From Chitinophagaceae bacterium (GTDB taxonomy: Bacteria > Bacteroidota > Bacteroidia > Chitinophagales > Chitinophagaceae): DNA of 46,123 nucleotides. The stretch lies in the NCBI GenBank assembly GCA_009996675.1, contig JAACZQ010000010.1, positions 1 to 46,123 on the forward strand, in the 5' to 3' direction. The translations under genes were made by a program, and so were the position numbers. The notes beneath the pieces are model-generated. The model saw nothing but the letters and a program-made list of their open reading frames with translations. It did no database searches and was not told the origin of the DNA. How positions within the stretch are numbered: position 1 is the stretch's first letter; every line of letters starts with the position of its first letter. Shown piece by piece: positions 35,716-45,243 of the stretch.

Positions 35716-36354
35716 TCAAAAACGTAATCCTTTCCGGCAGATATAGGCATGCCAACAATAATACGCTGCTATTGTACGCAATGGTTTCCATTCCTCCGCA
35801 ATCATCGCTATGGTTTCCTTGGGGCTGTTAGCAGGTAATGCCCGCAGGTGACGTACGCTGTTCAGCAAAGCAATATCGCCCAGGGGGAAAAGATCGGTAC
35901 GATGCAATGCCATCATCAGAAAAATATCTACGGTCCAGTTACCGATACCTTTAACCGCTGTCAGTTCCCCCCGAATAGTTTCGTTGCTCATCTCCGGGTA
36001 TTTTTTCAATTGAACGGTTTTGTCCAGAACAGCTGTTGCCAGGTTCCGTGCATAGGCTGTTTTTTGCCGGCTGAAATAACAGCTTTTCAATTCGGTATCA
36101 GTCAGTGTGAGTAAGCGATCCGGTGTGATCTTGTTCCGGAGCCGGTCTTTCAGGCGATCCATGGCGGCCCTGGCCGAAGCAAGCGATACCTGTTGTTCCA
36201 GAATGATATGGATCAGTGTTTCAAAACTCACAGCCCTGCTATAGCAGGGTGGGTAGCCGTATTGCGATAAAACACCCGCAAACAGCTCATCCCGTGCTGC
36301 CAGCTGATCACAGTAGTCATGAAAATTATCTTTATGAAAAGCCGGGGTACTCAG
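35716..36354 (-). CDS. AlkA-type DNA-3-methyladenine glycosylase (probable CTG start)
   Basis: This protein removes alkylated bases such as 3-methyladenine by the HhH-GPD fold. The HhH motif is VKGIGNWTVDIFLMMALHR, the catalytic Asp lies in FPLGDIALL, and FETLIHIILEQQVSLASA is the hallmark helix of AlkA-like proteins. The first 40 residues upstream of the first ATG/GTG-type codon (GTG at 36231) also match the AlkA pattern, so the true start is farther up. The only candidate is CTG at 36354, which overlaps the hydratase stop (CTGA). The alternative is a frameshift or sequencing error. The GTG form would be 171 residues. Confidence 0.8.
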   Translation of the reverse strand: MSTPAFHKDNFHDYCDQLAARDELFAGVLSQYGYPPCYSRAVSFETLIHIILEQQVSLASARAAMDRLKDRLRNKITPDRLLTLTDTELKSCYFSRQKTAYARNLATAVLDKTVQLKKYPEMSNETIRGELTAVKGIGNWTVDIFLMMALHRTDLFPLGDIALLNSVRHLRALPANSPKETIAMIAEEWKPLRTIAAYYCWHAYICRKGLRF

Positions 36355-37130
36355 GCGTTTTGTTTCTCTTTAAACTTAGCAATAGCTTTTTTGCTGTGCG
36401 CACTTAAGATTAACCGGCCACTTATTTTAGCCCTGTCTTTCAGCAGTACATCCCAATGATCTGTTCCCTGCCAGAATATTTTTTTCATTTCGCGCATGGC
36501 TTCCGGGCTTGACTGTGATAATGTTGTAGACATTCGGCTGATGGAGTCGTCCATACCGGCCACATCGGCGTGTAATTCTGCAAACAATCCTTTGCGACGG
36601 GCCCAATCGGCCGGGCGCCACATGCTGGCATCAATTGCCAATTGCGAAAAAGCCGATACACCTATTTTACGTTCTACTGCGGGTCCTACCACAAAGGGAC
36701 CAATGCCAACGGCCAGCTCACTGAGTTTTACATCAGACCCCTCAACGGCAATAGCATAATCAGCAGCAGCAGCCAGTCCAACGCCACCACCCACACATTT
36801 GCCCTGGATACGGGCAATGATTAACTGGGGAGCAGTGCGCATGGCATTGATTACTTCAGCAAAACCATTGAAGAACCTTATGCCTGCAGCCTCATCTTCA
36901 ATAGCCATTAACTCATCAAAAGAAGCACCGGAACAAAATACACGGTCGCCTGCAGAGCGCAGGATAATCACTTTCGTTTCCGGGTTCAACCCCTCACTGT
37001 GTATGTCTTTAGCCAGGGCTTCCAGTATTTTTCCGGGAAGCGAATTGCGTTGCGGATGATAAAATTCAATGGTGGCAATACCATGCTCCCTTTCTACTTT
37101 CACATATCCTTCTTTGATTTCCTCTATCAT
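36351..37130 (-). CDS. Enoyl-CoA hydratase/isomerase family protein
   Basis: This 259-residue crotonase-fold protein has the oxyanion-hole turns DRVFCSGASFDEL (about residues 65-75) and GKCVGGGVGLAAAADYAIA (about 105). The second catalytic Glu of hydratases is not clearly at its usual site (LSELAVGIGP), so it may be an isomerase or other crotonase. It sits between PaaZ and AlkA on the minus strand. The context with PaaZ suggests phenylacetate catabolism, but paaABCDE are not present. The ATG at 37130 is chosen over a TTG at 37169. Confidence 0.85.
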   Translation of the reverse strand: MIEEIKEGYVKVEREHGIATIEFYHPQRNSLPGKILEALAKDIHSEGLNPETKVIILRSAGDRVFCSGASFDELMAIEDEAAGIRFFNGFAEVINAMRTAPQLIIARIQGKCVGGGVGLAAAADYAIAVEGSDVKLSELAVGIGPFVVGPAVERKIGVSAFSQLAIDASMWRPADWARRKGLFAELHADVAGMDDSISRMSTTLSQSSPEAMREMKKIFWQGTDHWDVLLKDRAKISGRLILSAHSKKAIAKFKEKQNA

Positions 37131-37247
37131 AATATCCGGCTTTTGGGGTGAATGATGTACGGTATACAAGTTACTGATTCTGCCGGTTTATCCCACACAG
37201 AATAGTATAAATTCAATTGGTGTTAACAGTTTTATTTTGCTGATTAT

Positions 37248-39290
37248 TTACCGGCGCTCCACCATGGTAAGAATGGTACCAATACCGGTTATTTCTCCTG
37301 TTTCATCCAGTATTTCCACCAGCCATTTTACAATGCCCTTCGGAATATCGGTGGGTTCTTTTTGTTCCTGCCTGATTTTTTCTTTGCAGGTAAAACGAAC
37401 CTGTATTTCTGCGCCGGGATATACTGGTTTGGTAAACCGCAGCTCATCGATCCCGTAATTCAACAATACCGGGTTCTTTTCAAAACTGCTTACAAACAAA
37501 CCGGCTGCAGCACTCATAATAAAATAGCCATGTGCCACCTGGCGCTCAAACATGGTTCCGTTGAAATCGGTTGCTGTCTTATGGGCGTAAAAATGATCCC
37601 CGCTCAGTTCTGCAAAACGGTCAATATCTTCCGTTGTGATGAGCCGTTTCTCTGTCAACAGCTGCTCACCAATCTGCAGTTCATCAAAATACTGGTGGAA
37701 CGGATGTTTACCTGTTTGTATGCCTTTTGCACCCGGCTGGTATACATTACTGATGGCGGTGATCATATCCGGACTGCCCTGTATGGCCAGTCGCTGCATA
37801 TAATGTTTAACACCGCGCATACCGCCCATTTCTTCACCGCCGCCCGCACGCCCCGGGCCACCATGTACCAGCAGGGGCAGGGGAGAACCATGTCCGGTAC
37901 TTTCCCGCGCACAGGCCTCATTCAGTACCAGAATACGACCGTGATAAGTACCGGCACCCAGTACATATTGTTTGGCAATGGCGGGACTGGCGGTAACCAC
38001 AGAACTTACCAGTGACCCCTTACCCATTTTTGCCAGCGCAATGGCTTCCTCCAGATTATGATAAGGCATAAGGGTTGATACCGGACCAAAAGCTTCCACT
38101 TCATGCACAGCAGGGCTATTGAAAGGATGTTGATTCAGCAACAATAAGGGGCTCATGAAAGCACCGCGGGTAGCATCGGCATCAATTAATTCCACGCTAT
38201 CCAGCGAACCATAGATCAGTTGTGAGGATGCCAGTAGTTTTTGTACCTGCGCTTTCACTTCTTCCCTTTGGGATTGACCTGCCAGGGAGCCCATACGCAC
38301 TTTTTCATTCAGCGGGTTTCCAATGGTTGTTTGCGCCAGGGCTTTACCCAATGCTATTTGTACATCTTCCAGTTTGTTATCGGGCACAAAAATGCGCCTG
38401 ATAGCCGTACATTTTTGTCCGCATTTAGTGGTCATTTCCTTACGCACTTCTTTGATAAAAATATCCCACTCTGGCATACCGGGCACTACATCTTCACCCA
38501 ATACAATGCAATTGAGTGAATCCGCTTCCATGGTAAAGGGCGTATTATTGGCCAGGATTGCAGGAGAAGATTTCAGCAATAAACCCGTACTGGCCGAGCC
38601 GGTGAAAGTAACCACATCCTGTTCCGTTACATGCTGCAGCAGATCACCAGCACTGCCGCAAATCAATTGCAAAGCACCATCGGGTAATATGCCGGAAGCA
38701 ATGATTTTTTTTACAACCGCTTCCGTAAGATAAGAAGTAACCGTAGCCGGTTTAACCACTGCTGGCACACCGGCCAACAGGTTTACGGCTATTTTTTCCA
38801 GCATACCCCATACCGGGAAATTAAACGCATTTATATGTATGGCCACGCCTTCTTTGGGAAGCAGGAGATGGTGTCCCATAAAAGTATTCTGCTTACCCAG
38901 CGGGTGGTTTTCTCCGTCCAGGCAAAAAGATTCATCGGGGAATTTCCTGCGCAGGGATGCATAGGAAAATAAATTACCGATGCCCCCTTCAATATCCACC
39001 CAGCTGTCTGCACGGGTAGCACCACTGCGGTAACTGAGCTGGTAAAAACCATCCAGGTGTTCTCGCAGGTAAATCGCCAGCGCGCGCAGCATCAATCCCC
39101 TTTCATGAAAAGTCATTTTACGCAAAGCCGGATTCCCCTTCTCACGTGCATACCGAAGCACGGCTGCAAAGTCAATCCCTTTGGTAGAAGCCGATGCAAT
39201 GGTTTCGCCGCTTACCGCATCATACAATAACTGCCCATCGCCATCGCCGGCGATCCATTTACCCAGGATAAAATTCTCCAGTTTTGCCAT
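37248..39290 (-). CDS. paaZ: Bifunctional PaaZ: aldehyde dehydrogenase/enoyl-CoA hydratase
   Basis: This 680-residue protein matches PaaZ in length and domain order. The N-terminal aldehyde dehydrogenase domain (about 1-500) has the cofactor site [11 protein letters not shown], the catalytic Cys in GQKCTAIRR and [18 protein letters not shown]. The C-terminal MaoC/R-hydratase domain (about 530-680) has the catalytic dyad region [13 protein letters not shown]. PaaZ opens the oxepin-CoA ring and oxidises the resulting aldehyde in phenylacetate breakdown. The rest of the paa pathway is outside the window. It has its own promoter with a dyad over it (39308-39330). The ATG at 39290 follows standard PaaZ N-termini. 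Confidence 0.92.
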   Translation of the reverse strand: MAKLENFILGKWIAGDGDGQLLYDAVSGETIASASTKGIDFAAVLRYAREKGNPALRKMTFHERGLMLRALAIYLREHLDGFYQLSYRSGATRADSWVDIEGGIGNLFSYASLRRKFPDESFCLDGENHPLGKQNTFMGHHLLLPKEGVAIHINAFNFPVWGMLEKIAVNLLAGVPAVVKPATVTSYLTEAVVKKIIASGILPDGALQLICGSAGDLLQHVTEQDVVTFTGSASTGLLLKSSPAILANNTPFTMEADSLNCIVLGEDVVPGMPEWDIFIKEVRKEMTTKCGQKCTAIRRIFVPDNKLEDVQIALGKALAQTTIGNPLNEKVRMGSLAGQSQREEVKAQVQKLLASSQLIYGSLDSVELIDADATRGAFMSPLLLLNQHPFNSPAVHEVEAFGPVSTLMPYHNLEEAIALAKMGKGSLVSSVVTASPAIAKQYVLGAGTYHGRILVLNEACARESTGHGSPLPLLVHGGPGRAGGGEEMGGMRGVKHYMQRLAIQGSPDMITAISNVYQPGAKGIQTGKHPFHQYFDELQIGEQLLTEKRLITTEDIDRFAELSGDHFYAHKTATDFNGTMFERQVAHGYFIMSAAAGLFVSSFEKNPVLLNYGIDELRFTKPVYPGAEIQVRFTCKEKIRQEQKEPTDIPKGIVKWLVEILDETGEITGIGTILTMVERR

Positions 39291-39307
39291 AACAATCGTT
39301 TGAGGCA

Positions 39308-39330
39308 CAAAGCTAACGATTGGTAGCTTT
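39308..39330 (-). promoter_or_regulatory. paaZ promoter with dyad operator
   Basis: On the minus strand TAGCTTTG (39315-39308) is an exact -7 match, 18 bp from the paaZ ATG. A dyad of 7-bp arms, AAAGCTA (39309-39315) and TAGCTTT (39324-39330), separated by eight bases, covers the -7 box. This is a candidate operator for an unknown regulator. Confidence 0.5.
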
Positions 39331-39346
39331 CAAAAAACCTTCTTTC

Positions 39347-39811
39347 TCAGATCAGCGAAAATTGCCGGGCATGGTGCATGACATGTTTGTAGTGCAACCG
39401 GATCCATTCTTCATAATTCAGATCACCGAATACCGGATGTTGTGTGGTTTGTAAAGGGTCCTGTTCAAAAAAATGGAAAAAATGAAGGATTGCCTGTTGC
39501 AGTTCCGCTACTGCCGATGGCAGATCGGGCAGGCGGGTAGGCAGTGGCTCTTCCGGCAAAACAGGTGCTTTTGTATTTTCTCTGAACATTTTATCACTCA
39601 GCAGAAAAGCTTTGAATTTGGGCAGATCGGCCTCCGGTGTTACCAGGGGGAAATGCAACTGATTGGTGGATACACGAAAGAATCCCGTTACATGTTCCAC
39701 CATTTGCTGCGCATTCATTTTACCCCAGACAGCCATACTGCCTGGTGTTAAGGACTGAAGCGACTCCCCGAAACCTTCCCGTACAAATGCCTGCTGTATG
39801 GCAATATCCAT
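39347..39811 (-). CDS. DinB/DUF1569-like protein
   Basis: This 154-residue protein is all-helical, with the His cluster LHYKHVMHHARQF near the C-terminus and an earlier MVEHVTGFF, typical of DinB-superfamily metal sites. It resembles the DUF1569 group. The function of such proteins is mainly unknown; some are thiol-dependent S-transferases. It precedes paaZ by 56 bp on the same strand. Whether it is in that operon is uncertain since paaZ has its own promoter. Confidence 0.7.
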   Translation of the reverse strand: MDIAIQQAFVREGFGESLQSLTPGSMAVWGKMNAQQMVEHVTGFFRVSTNQLHFPLVTPEADLPKFKAFLLSDKMFRENTKAPVLPEEPLPTRLPDLPSAVAELQQAILHFFHFFEQDPLQTTQHPVFGDLNYEEWIRLHYKHVMHHARQFSLI

Positions 39812-39910
39812 AAATTGGTTTTGTATAAAGATACTGCCATTTTACCCTTGATCATTTCTCGTCTGAAACTACTGAAGTTCCCAGTATCTTGCCAATATTA
39901 ACCAGATGTT

Positions 39911-41011
39911 ATGAGTACCCTGCTGAAAGACCTGTTTACCCCCGCACTGTTTAAGTCATTCTGCAAAGACCTGCAAATCGTATTACCTGAACTGCGACCG
40001 GCCGTTTTTATGAAAGCTATTTTTACGCCGGAATGGGAAGACATGGAACTGAAGCAGCGAATAAGGCATACCAGCACGGTACTGCATGCATTTCTGCCCG
40101 CAGATTTTCCTGATGCAGCGGAATTATTAATGCAACTCACCCGCAGCTACCTGAAAAACAACAAAGCATCGGGTATTGAATACTGTTTTCTGCCCGACTA
40201 TATAGAACAATATGGCCTGGAACATCCGGATATAGCCATCAAAGCCATGGAAACCATCACGCAATTCATTACCTGTGAATTTGCGGTACGCCCTTTTCTG
40301 ATACAGCACCCGAAACAGATGATGGCACAGATGCAGGCCTGGTCCCGGCACAGCAATATTCATCTCCGCCGTTTTGCCAGTGAAGGCATGCGTCCCCGCT
40401 TACCCTGGGGCAAATCGGTTCCGCAACTGAAGAAAGACCCCGCACCCATTCTGCCCATATTGGAACAATTGAAAAACGACCCCTCCGAATATGTGCGCAA
40501 AAGCGTGGCCAATAACCTGAACGATATTGCCAAAGACCATCCCGATCGTGTGATACAGATCATCAAAGCCTGGAAAGGCAAACACAAAAACACCGACTGG
40601 ATCATCAAACATGGCAGCCGTACTTTATTGAAACAGGGACATGAATCGGTATTGGACATATTCGGGCTGGCATTTCACAGCAGCATCAAACATGAGCCGT
40701 TGCGCGTATTAAGCAAACAAGTGAGTATTGGCAAACACCTGAGTTTCGAATTTGGCATACACAGTGGCAGAGAACAGGTGATCCGTATTGAATACGCTAT
40801 TTTCTTCCGCAAAGCCAATGGAGAATCCGGTAAAAAAGTATTCAAGATCAGTGAAAAAAACTACAGCAAGGGGGCGCGGGTAACCATACAGCGCAAACAC
40901 TCCTTCAAACCCATTACCACACGCCGTTATTATCCGGGGAAACATTCCGTAGCATTGATCCTGAACGGGAAGATGTTTGAACCCGTTGATTTTCAGTTGC
41001 GAAATGGCTGA
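39911..41011 (+). CDS. DNA alkylation repair protein, AlkC-like
   Basis: This 366-residue protein has HEAT-like helical repeats in the first 250 residues (for example the NIHLRRFASEGMRPRLPWG and DPSEYVRKSVANNLNDIAK repeats), which form the DNA glycosylase core of the AlkC/AlkD group. A C-terminal beta-rich segment (about 265-366) matches the extra immunoglobulin-like domain of AlkC. Such enzymes excise 3-methyladenine and 3-methylcytosine. It lies about 3.6 kb from the AlkA-type gene and on the other strand. It has no obvious leader promoter. Confidence 0.8.
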   Translation: MSTLLKDLFTPALFKSFCKDLQIVLPELRPAVFMKAIFTPEWEDMELKQRIRHTSTVLHAFLPADFPDAAELLMQLTRSYLKNNKASGIEYCFLPDYIEQYGLEHPDIAIKAMETITQFITCEFAVRPFLIQHPKQMMAQMQAWSRHSNIHLRRFASEGMRPRLPWGKSVPQLKKDPAPILPILEQLKNDPSEYVRKSVANNLNDIAKDHPDRVIQIIKAWKGKHKNTDWIIKHGSRTLLKQGHESVLDIFGLAFHSSIKHEPLRVLSKQVSIGKHLSFEFGIHSGREQVIRIEYAIFFRKANGESGKKVFKISEKNYSKGARVTIQRKHSFKPITTRRYYPGKHSVALILNGKMFEPVDFQLRNG

Positions 41012-41069
41012 GCACGGCACTATTGCAGGTACCGGATTTTTGTCGTATCTTAATAGGATCTGCCGCCCC

Positions 41070-42281
41070 TTATAAAGGCAATGTAACAGTAAAGCTGGTA
41101 CCGGAACCTACAGCCGATTCAATAGATAAGGTTCCTCCCAATTTTTCAATCAGGTGCTGCACCAGCGCCAGACCGAAACCATAACCCTGTTCACCTGCTG
41201 TTCCGGATGTAGAGGAAACATTACCACTTTGTATGTTTTCAATGGTAGCCGCATCCATACCCTTACCATTATCACGCACTGCAATACTCAGGCAGGTGGT
41301 CTTACCCTGTAAAGTAATTCCCAGTAATACGTTTACCCATCCGTTGGCCGGTGTGAATTTGATGGCATTGGAGATCAGGTTACCGGTAATCTGCATGAGC
41401 TTATTCCGCGGGAAATTCAGGTAATCCGCTTTCTCATCAACTTCTATAGAAAGGTTAACCCCTTTTGCATTGGCCTGCGGTTTATATAATCGCTCAAGTT
41501 TATCGCGGAAAATAGGCAGGTTGAATTCATTCGCCGCAGGACCTTTCTGCTTACCGGTTTCTTTACTCAGGTCGTTAGTTAATATTTCATTGGCAAGGTC
41601 CAGCAGTGAACTGCCGCCCTTTTGAATCATATCTACCAGTTGCAGCACATCGTCCAATGTATTCTCCTTACCCTGCTCACTGATAATCTGTGTAAGGCCA
41701 ACAATACCCGAGAGCGGACCCCGGATATCATGCGCTACTTTTCGTTGCACATCACGGGCTTCTTTTACCGAATTACGCAAAAGATTCATGGACTTGATAA
41801 ACATCAGCCGGTTGACGATCTCATTCGAAATGATTTTCAGCATTTCCACTTTTTCCGGACTGATCTCTTTGCCAACCTTATCCAGTACACACAAAGCACC
41901 CAGCTGGTAACCATCCGATGTTTGCAGGGGAACACCAAAGTAATAACGCAGCTTGGGCCCTCCTGTAACATAATCCTTATCCTTGAACCGCTCGTCCGCC
42001 GACAGGTCTTTCACTTCGAAAGCATCTTTGGTTACAATGGTATACTGACAAACCGAATCTTCACGTGGCATTTGTTCCAGGTCAATTCCATATTGACTGA
42101 TGGACCACTGGGTGAAAGAATCAATCAGGTTAACGAGTGAAACTTCTGTACCGGCGACTTTGGCAGCCAGCTTGGTCAGGTCTTTAAAAGTATCTTGTAA
42201 GGCAGCATAGTCCAGGTCTAATTCCGATAAGCTGATAACCCGGTCTAATTCATTATCCGGCAGCGGCGCTTGATGTCCCAT
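41070..42281 (-). CDS. Cytoplasmic sensor histidine kinase with GAF domain
   Basis: This 403-residue protein has an N-terminal GAF domain (about residues 20-165, with YYFGVPLQT), an HisKA domain with the phosphoacceptor His in KVAHDIRGPLSG (about 188), and a HATPase domain with N-box NLISNAIKF, G1 DNGKGM and G2 GYGFGLALV. There is no membrane segment, so it senses a cytoplasmic signal. No response regulator is adjacent. It is divergent from the HMA-AraC regulator at 42356. Confidence 0.93.
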   Translation of the reverse strand: MGHQAPLPDNELDRVISLSELDLDYAALQDTFKDLTKLAAKVAGTEVSLVNLIDSFTQWSISQYGIDLEQMPREDSVCQYTIVTKDAFEVKDLSADERFKDKDYVTGGPKLRYYFGVPLQTSDGYQLGALCVLDKVGKEISPEKVEMLKIISNEIVNRLMFIKSMNLLRNSVKEARDVQRKVAHDIRGPLSGIVGLTQIISEQGKENTLDDVLQLVDMIQKGGSSLLDLANEILTNDLSKETGKQKGPAANEFNLPIFRDKLERLYKPQANAKGVNLSIEVDEKADYLNFPRNKLMQITGNLISNAIKFTPANGWVNVLLGITLQGKTTCLSIAVRDNGKGMDAATIENIQSGNVSSTSGTAGEQGYGFGLALVQHLIEKLGGTLSIESAVGSGTSFTVTLPL

Positions 42282-42355
42282 AAAAATTTGCGAAGGTTTA
42301 TTTGCTATGGCAATTTATCAAAGATTCATGAAGGATTTGCGGTAATTTTACAAAG

Positions 42356-42919
42356 ATGCAGTTATACATAAAAAATATGGTATGTGACCGGTGCATAATG
42401 GTTGTACGGCAGGAGCTGGACAAACTGGACATCCCATATAAGCAGGTCCAACTGGGTCTGGCAGAGCTGGCGAGCAAACCATCGGCAGACCAGTTAGCTG
42501 AATTCAGCACCAATATTCAGCAATTGGGATTTGAATTACTGGATGACAAGAAATCACGCATTGTTGAAAAAATAAAGACTGCTATTGTTGAACTTATTCA
42601 TGGCAATAATGCCGACGGGTTAAACATAAAACTCTCCGTACTGCTGGAAGAAAAGCTGCAGCTCGACTATCACTATCTGTCCACCTTGTTTTCATCGGTA
42701 GAAGGGGTTACCATTGAGCGATATGCCATTTTACAACGCATTGAAAAGGTAAAAGAGCTGCTTGTATACAATGAAATGAGCCTTAGTGATATTGCTTTTG
42801 AAATGGGTTACAGCAGTGTGCAGCACCTCTCACTTCAATTCAAAAAAATAACCGGCCTCACGCCTTCGCAGTTCCGGCAAATGAAGCAGCACAACCGTAA
42901 ACCGCTGGACAAAGTCTGA
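42356..42919 (+). CDS. AraC-type regulator with N-terminal HMA-like metal sensor
   Basis: This 187-residue protein combines a ferredoxin-like HMA-type N-terminus with a C-terminal AraC HTH pair. The metal motif is MVCDRC (Cys10, Cys13), as in copper chaperones. The HTH region is MSLSDIAFEMGYSSVQHLSLQFKKITG. It lies directly upstream of copA, so it is probably a copper-responsive activator of copA (inference). A tandem direct repeat lies between it and copA. The ATG follows a near-match -7 element by five bases. Confidence 0.88.
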   Translation: MQLYIKNMVCDRCIMVVRQELDKLDIPYKQVQLGLAELASKPSADQLAEFSTNIQQLGFELLDDKKSRIVEKIKTAIVELIHGNNADGLNIKLSVLLEEKLQLDYHYLSTLFSSVEGVTIERYAILQRIEKVKELLVYNEMSLSDIAFEMGYSSVQHLSLQFKKITGLTPSQFRQMKQHNRKPLDKV

Positions 42920-42955
42920 TAATTCTATAACAAGTCTCACTAATTCTGTAACAGG
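42920..42955 (+). promoter_or_regulatory. Tandem direct repeats in the copA promoter region
   Basis: TAATTCTATAACAAG (42920-42934) and TAATTCTGTAACAGG (42941-42955) are 15-bp direct repeats with two mismatches, offset 21 bp, about two helical turns. They begin right after the AraC regulator's stop codon. A near -7 element (GAACTTTG, 42974-42981) follows, with no good -33. This is the usual layout of an AraC-family activator site. Confidence 0.6.
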
Positions 42956-42998
42956 CAGGTCATAAGGCAGCCGGAACTTTGCATAAAAGAATTCAATT

Positions 42999-45236
42999 AT
43001 GCAAAATGCCTCCAGTCATATAGAGAAGAAATTATTACCGGTACTGGGCATGACCTGTGCAGCTTGCGCGGTTAGTGTTGAGTCAATGCTCCAGCATACC
43101 CCGGGTGTGCAATCGGCTTCCGTAAATTTTGCCAACCAGACTGCCACTGTAACCTATGAATCCGATAAAGTGGCACCCATACAATTACAGGAAGTGATCA
43201 GGGGTATTGGTTACGACCTGGTTATTGAGGAAGCCAATAAAGAAGCTGTTCAGGCAGCAGCAGCCGAAGCACAATACCGCATTTTACGCAAACGAACCAT
43301 TGGCGCTTCTCTATTATCAGTCCCCCTGGTGATCATTGGTATGTTTTTCATGAATATGCCTTATGCCAACTGGATCATGATGGCATTGGCAACACCGGTG
43401 GTTTTTTACTTTGGCCGTTCATTTTTCATCCATGCCTACAAACAGGCCAGTCATGGTAAAGCCAATATGGATACCCTGGTGGCACTCAGCACCGGTATTG
43501 CCTGGTTGTTCAGCACATTCAATACCCTGTTCCCTTCGTTCTGGCATGATCGCGGTTTACATGCACACGTTTATTTTGAGTCCGCCGCAGTTATTATTGC
43601 ATTCATTTCGCTGGGTAAACTGCTGGAGGAAAAAGCCAAATCCAATACCTCTTCCGCCATCCGTAAACTCATGGGTCTGCAACCCCAGACGGTTATGCAG
43701 GTACAACCCAATGGCGATACACTGGAAATTCCCATCAGTCAGGTCCAAACAGGTGACCGCCTGCTGGTGAAACCCGGCGACCGTATCCCGGTAGATGGTG
43801 TGGTGAGTGAGGGCAGTTCTTTTGTGGATGAAAGCATGATCAGCGGAGAACCGGTGGCCGTAAGCAAAAACATAAACGATACTGTCTTTACCGGTACCAT
43901 GAACCAGAAAGGCAGTTTTATCATAACAGCGCAAAAAGTAGGCAGTGAAACAGTTTTAGCACGCATCATTGCCATGGTACAGGAAGCCCAGGGCAGTAAA
44001 GCCCCGGTACAACGGATTGTAGACAGGATCGCCGGCATTTTTGTGCCCGTAGTCATTGGCATTGCCATCCTCACCCTGATCGTATGGTCATTCAGTGGCA
44101 CTGATAATGCATTTATTTATGGATTATTAAATGCCGTAACTGTCCTGGTCATTGCTTGTCCCTGTGCACTCGGACTCGCAACACCAACAGCCATTATGGT
44201 TGGGATTGGCAAGGGTGCGGAGAATAATATGCTGATCCGGGATGCGGAAGCCCTGGAGCTGGCACAGCGTATTGATGCTGTGGTACTGGATAAGACCGGC
44301 ACCATTACCGAAGGCAAACCCGAGGTAACCGGTATCCATCAAACAGTAAATACAACCGAAGCTGCGGATCTGGGTTTGTTATTGGGTATCGAACATAAAT
44401 CAGAGCACCCGCTCGCGGAAGCAATCACCCGTTATCTGCAACAAAAAAATATACAGATCATTCATCCCGATTCATTTGAAAGTATTACCGGCAAGGGTGT
44501 AACAGCAGTATATCAGGGGGAAAATTATTGGGTGGGCAATCGTCTGCTCATGTCGGAAGCAGGTATACAAATCGGTCGGGATACAGAACAGCAGGTAGCT
44601 GCCTGGGAGCAACAGGCCAGAACGGTGATCTATTATGCCGGTCCCAATGGCATGATCGCTACAGTGGCAATTGCCGACCAGATCAAACAGGGCTCAGCTG
44701 CAGCTATTCAGTCATTACGCAAATCCGGCATTGAAGTATATATGTTGACCGGGGATAATAAAGCGTCGGCAGCAGCCATTGCCCGCGAAACCGGTATCAG
44801 TGAGTACAAAGCCGAAGTCTTACCGGCCGATAAAGCTGCATTTATACAGTTACTCCAATCGCAGGGAAAAACCGTTGCCATGGTAGGGGATGGTATCAAT
44901 GACAGTCACGCCATGGCACAGGCCGATGTAAGTATGGCTATGGGCAAAGGCTCCGATATTGCCATGGATGTAGCAAAAATTACCCTGATCGGGTCTGATC
45001 TGGGTAGTATTCCCAAAGTCATACACCTGTCCCGTCATACCGTAAAAACCATCCGGCAAAACCTGTTCTGGGCCTTTATATATAATCTTATTGGCATACC
45101 CATTGCAGCCGGTGTATTGTACCCCTCCACCGGTTTCCTGCTTGATCCCATGATTGCGGGTGCGGCCATGGCATTAAGCTCTGTGAGTGTGGTATCAAAC
45201 AGTCTGCGTTTAAAATGGAAAACACTGCATTTATAA
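42999..45236 (+). CDS. copA: Cu(I)-exporting P1B-type ATPase
   Basis: This 745-residue pump exports Cu(I) (or Ag(I)) from the cytoplasm. The N-terminal HMA domain has GMTCAAC (Cys20, Cys23). There are eight membrane helices with the CPC metal motif near residue 387, and the last-helix residues (YN and MALSS) are the Cu(I)-type set. The phosphorylation motif is DKTGT (about 430), with GDGIND near residue 629 and the HP of the nucleotide domain in SEHPLAEA. It is downstream of the HMA-AraC regulator by 79 bp, and a small HMA-like protein follows. Confidence 0.97.
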   Translation: MQNASSHIEKKLLPVLGMTCAACAVSVESMLQHTPGVQSASVNFANQTATVTYESDKVAPIQLQEVIRGIGYDLVIEEANKEAVQAAAAEAQYRILRKRTIGASLLSVPLVIIGMFFMNMPYANWIMMALATPVVFYFGRSFFIHAYKQASHGKANMDTLVALSTGIAWLFSTFNTLFPSFWHDRGLHAHVYFESAAVIIAFISLGKLLEEKAKSNTSSAIRKLMGLQPQTVMQVQPNGDTLEIPISQVQTGDRLLVKPGDRIPVDGVVSEGSSFVDESMISGEPVAVSKNINDTVFTGTMNQKGSFIITAQKVGSETVLARIIAMVQEAQGSKAPVQRIVDRIAGIFVPVVIGIAILTLIVWSFSGTDNAFIYGLLNAVTVLVIACPCALGLATPTAIMVGIGKGAENNMLIRDAEALELAQRIDAVVLDKTGTITEGKPEVTGIHQTVNTTEAADLGLLLGIEHKSEHPLAEAITRYLQQKNIQIIHPDSFESITGKGVTAVYQGENYWVGNRLLMSEAGIQIGRDTEQQVAAWEQQARTVIYYAGPNGMIATVAIADQIKQGSAAAIQSLRKSGIEVYMLTGDNKASAAAIARETGISEYKAEVLPADKAAFIQLLQSQGKTVAMVGDGINDSHAMAQADVSMAMGKGSDIAMDVAKITLIGSDLGSIPKVIHLSRHTVKTIRQNLFWAFIYNLIGIPIAAGVLYPSTGFLLDPMIAGAAMALSSVSVVSNSLRLKWKTLHL

Positions 45237-45243
45237 ACGTTTT

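Noticed and set aside
36231..36233. GTG as the AlkA-type start codon
   Set aside because: It would cut off about 40 residues that match the AlkA N-terminus, so CTG at 36354 is preferred.
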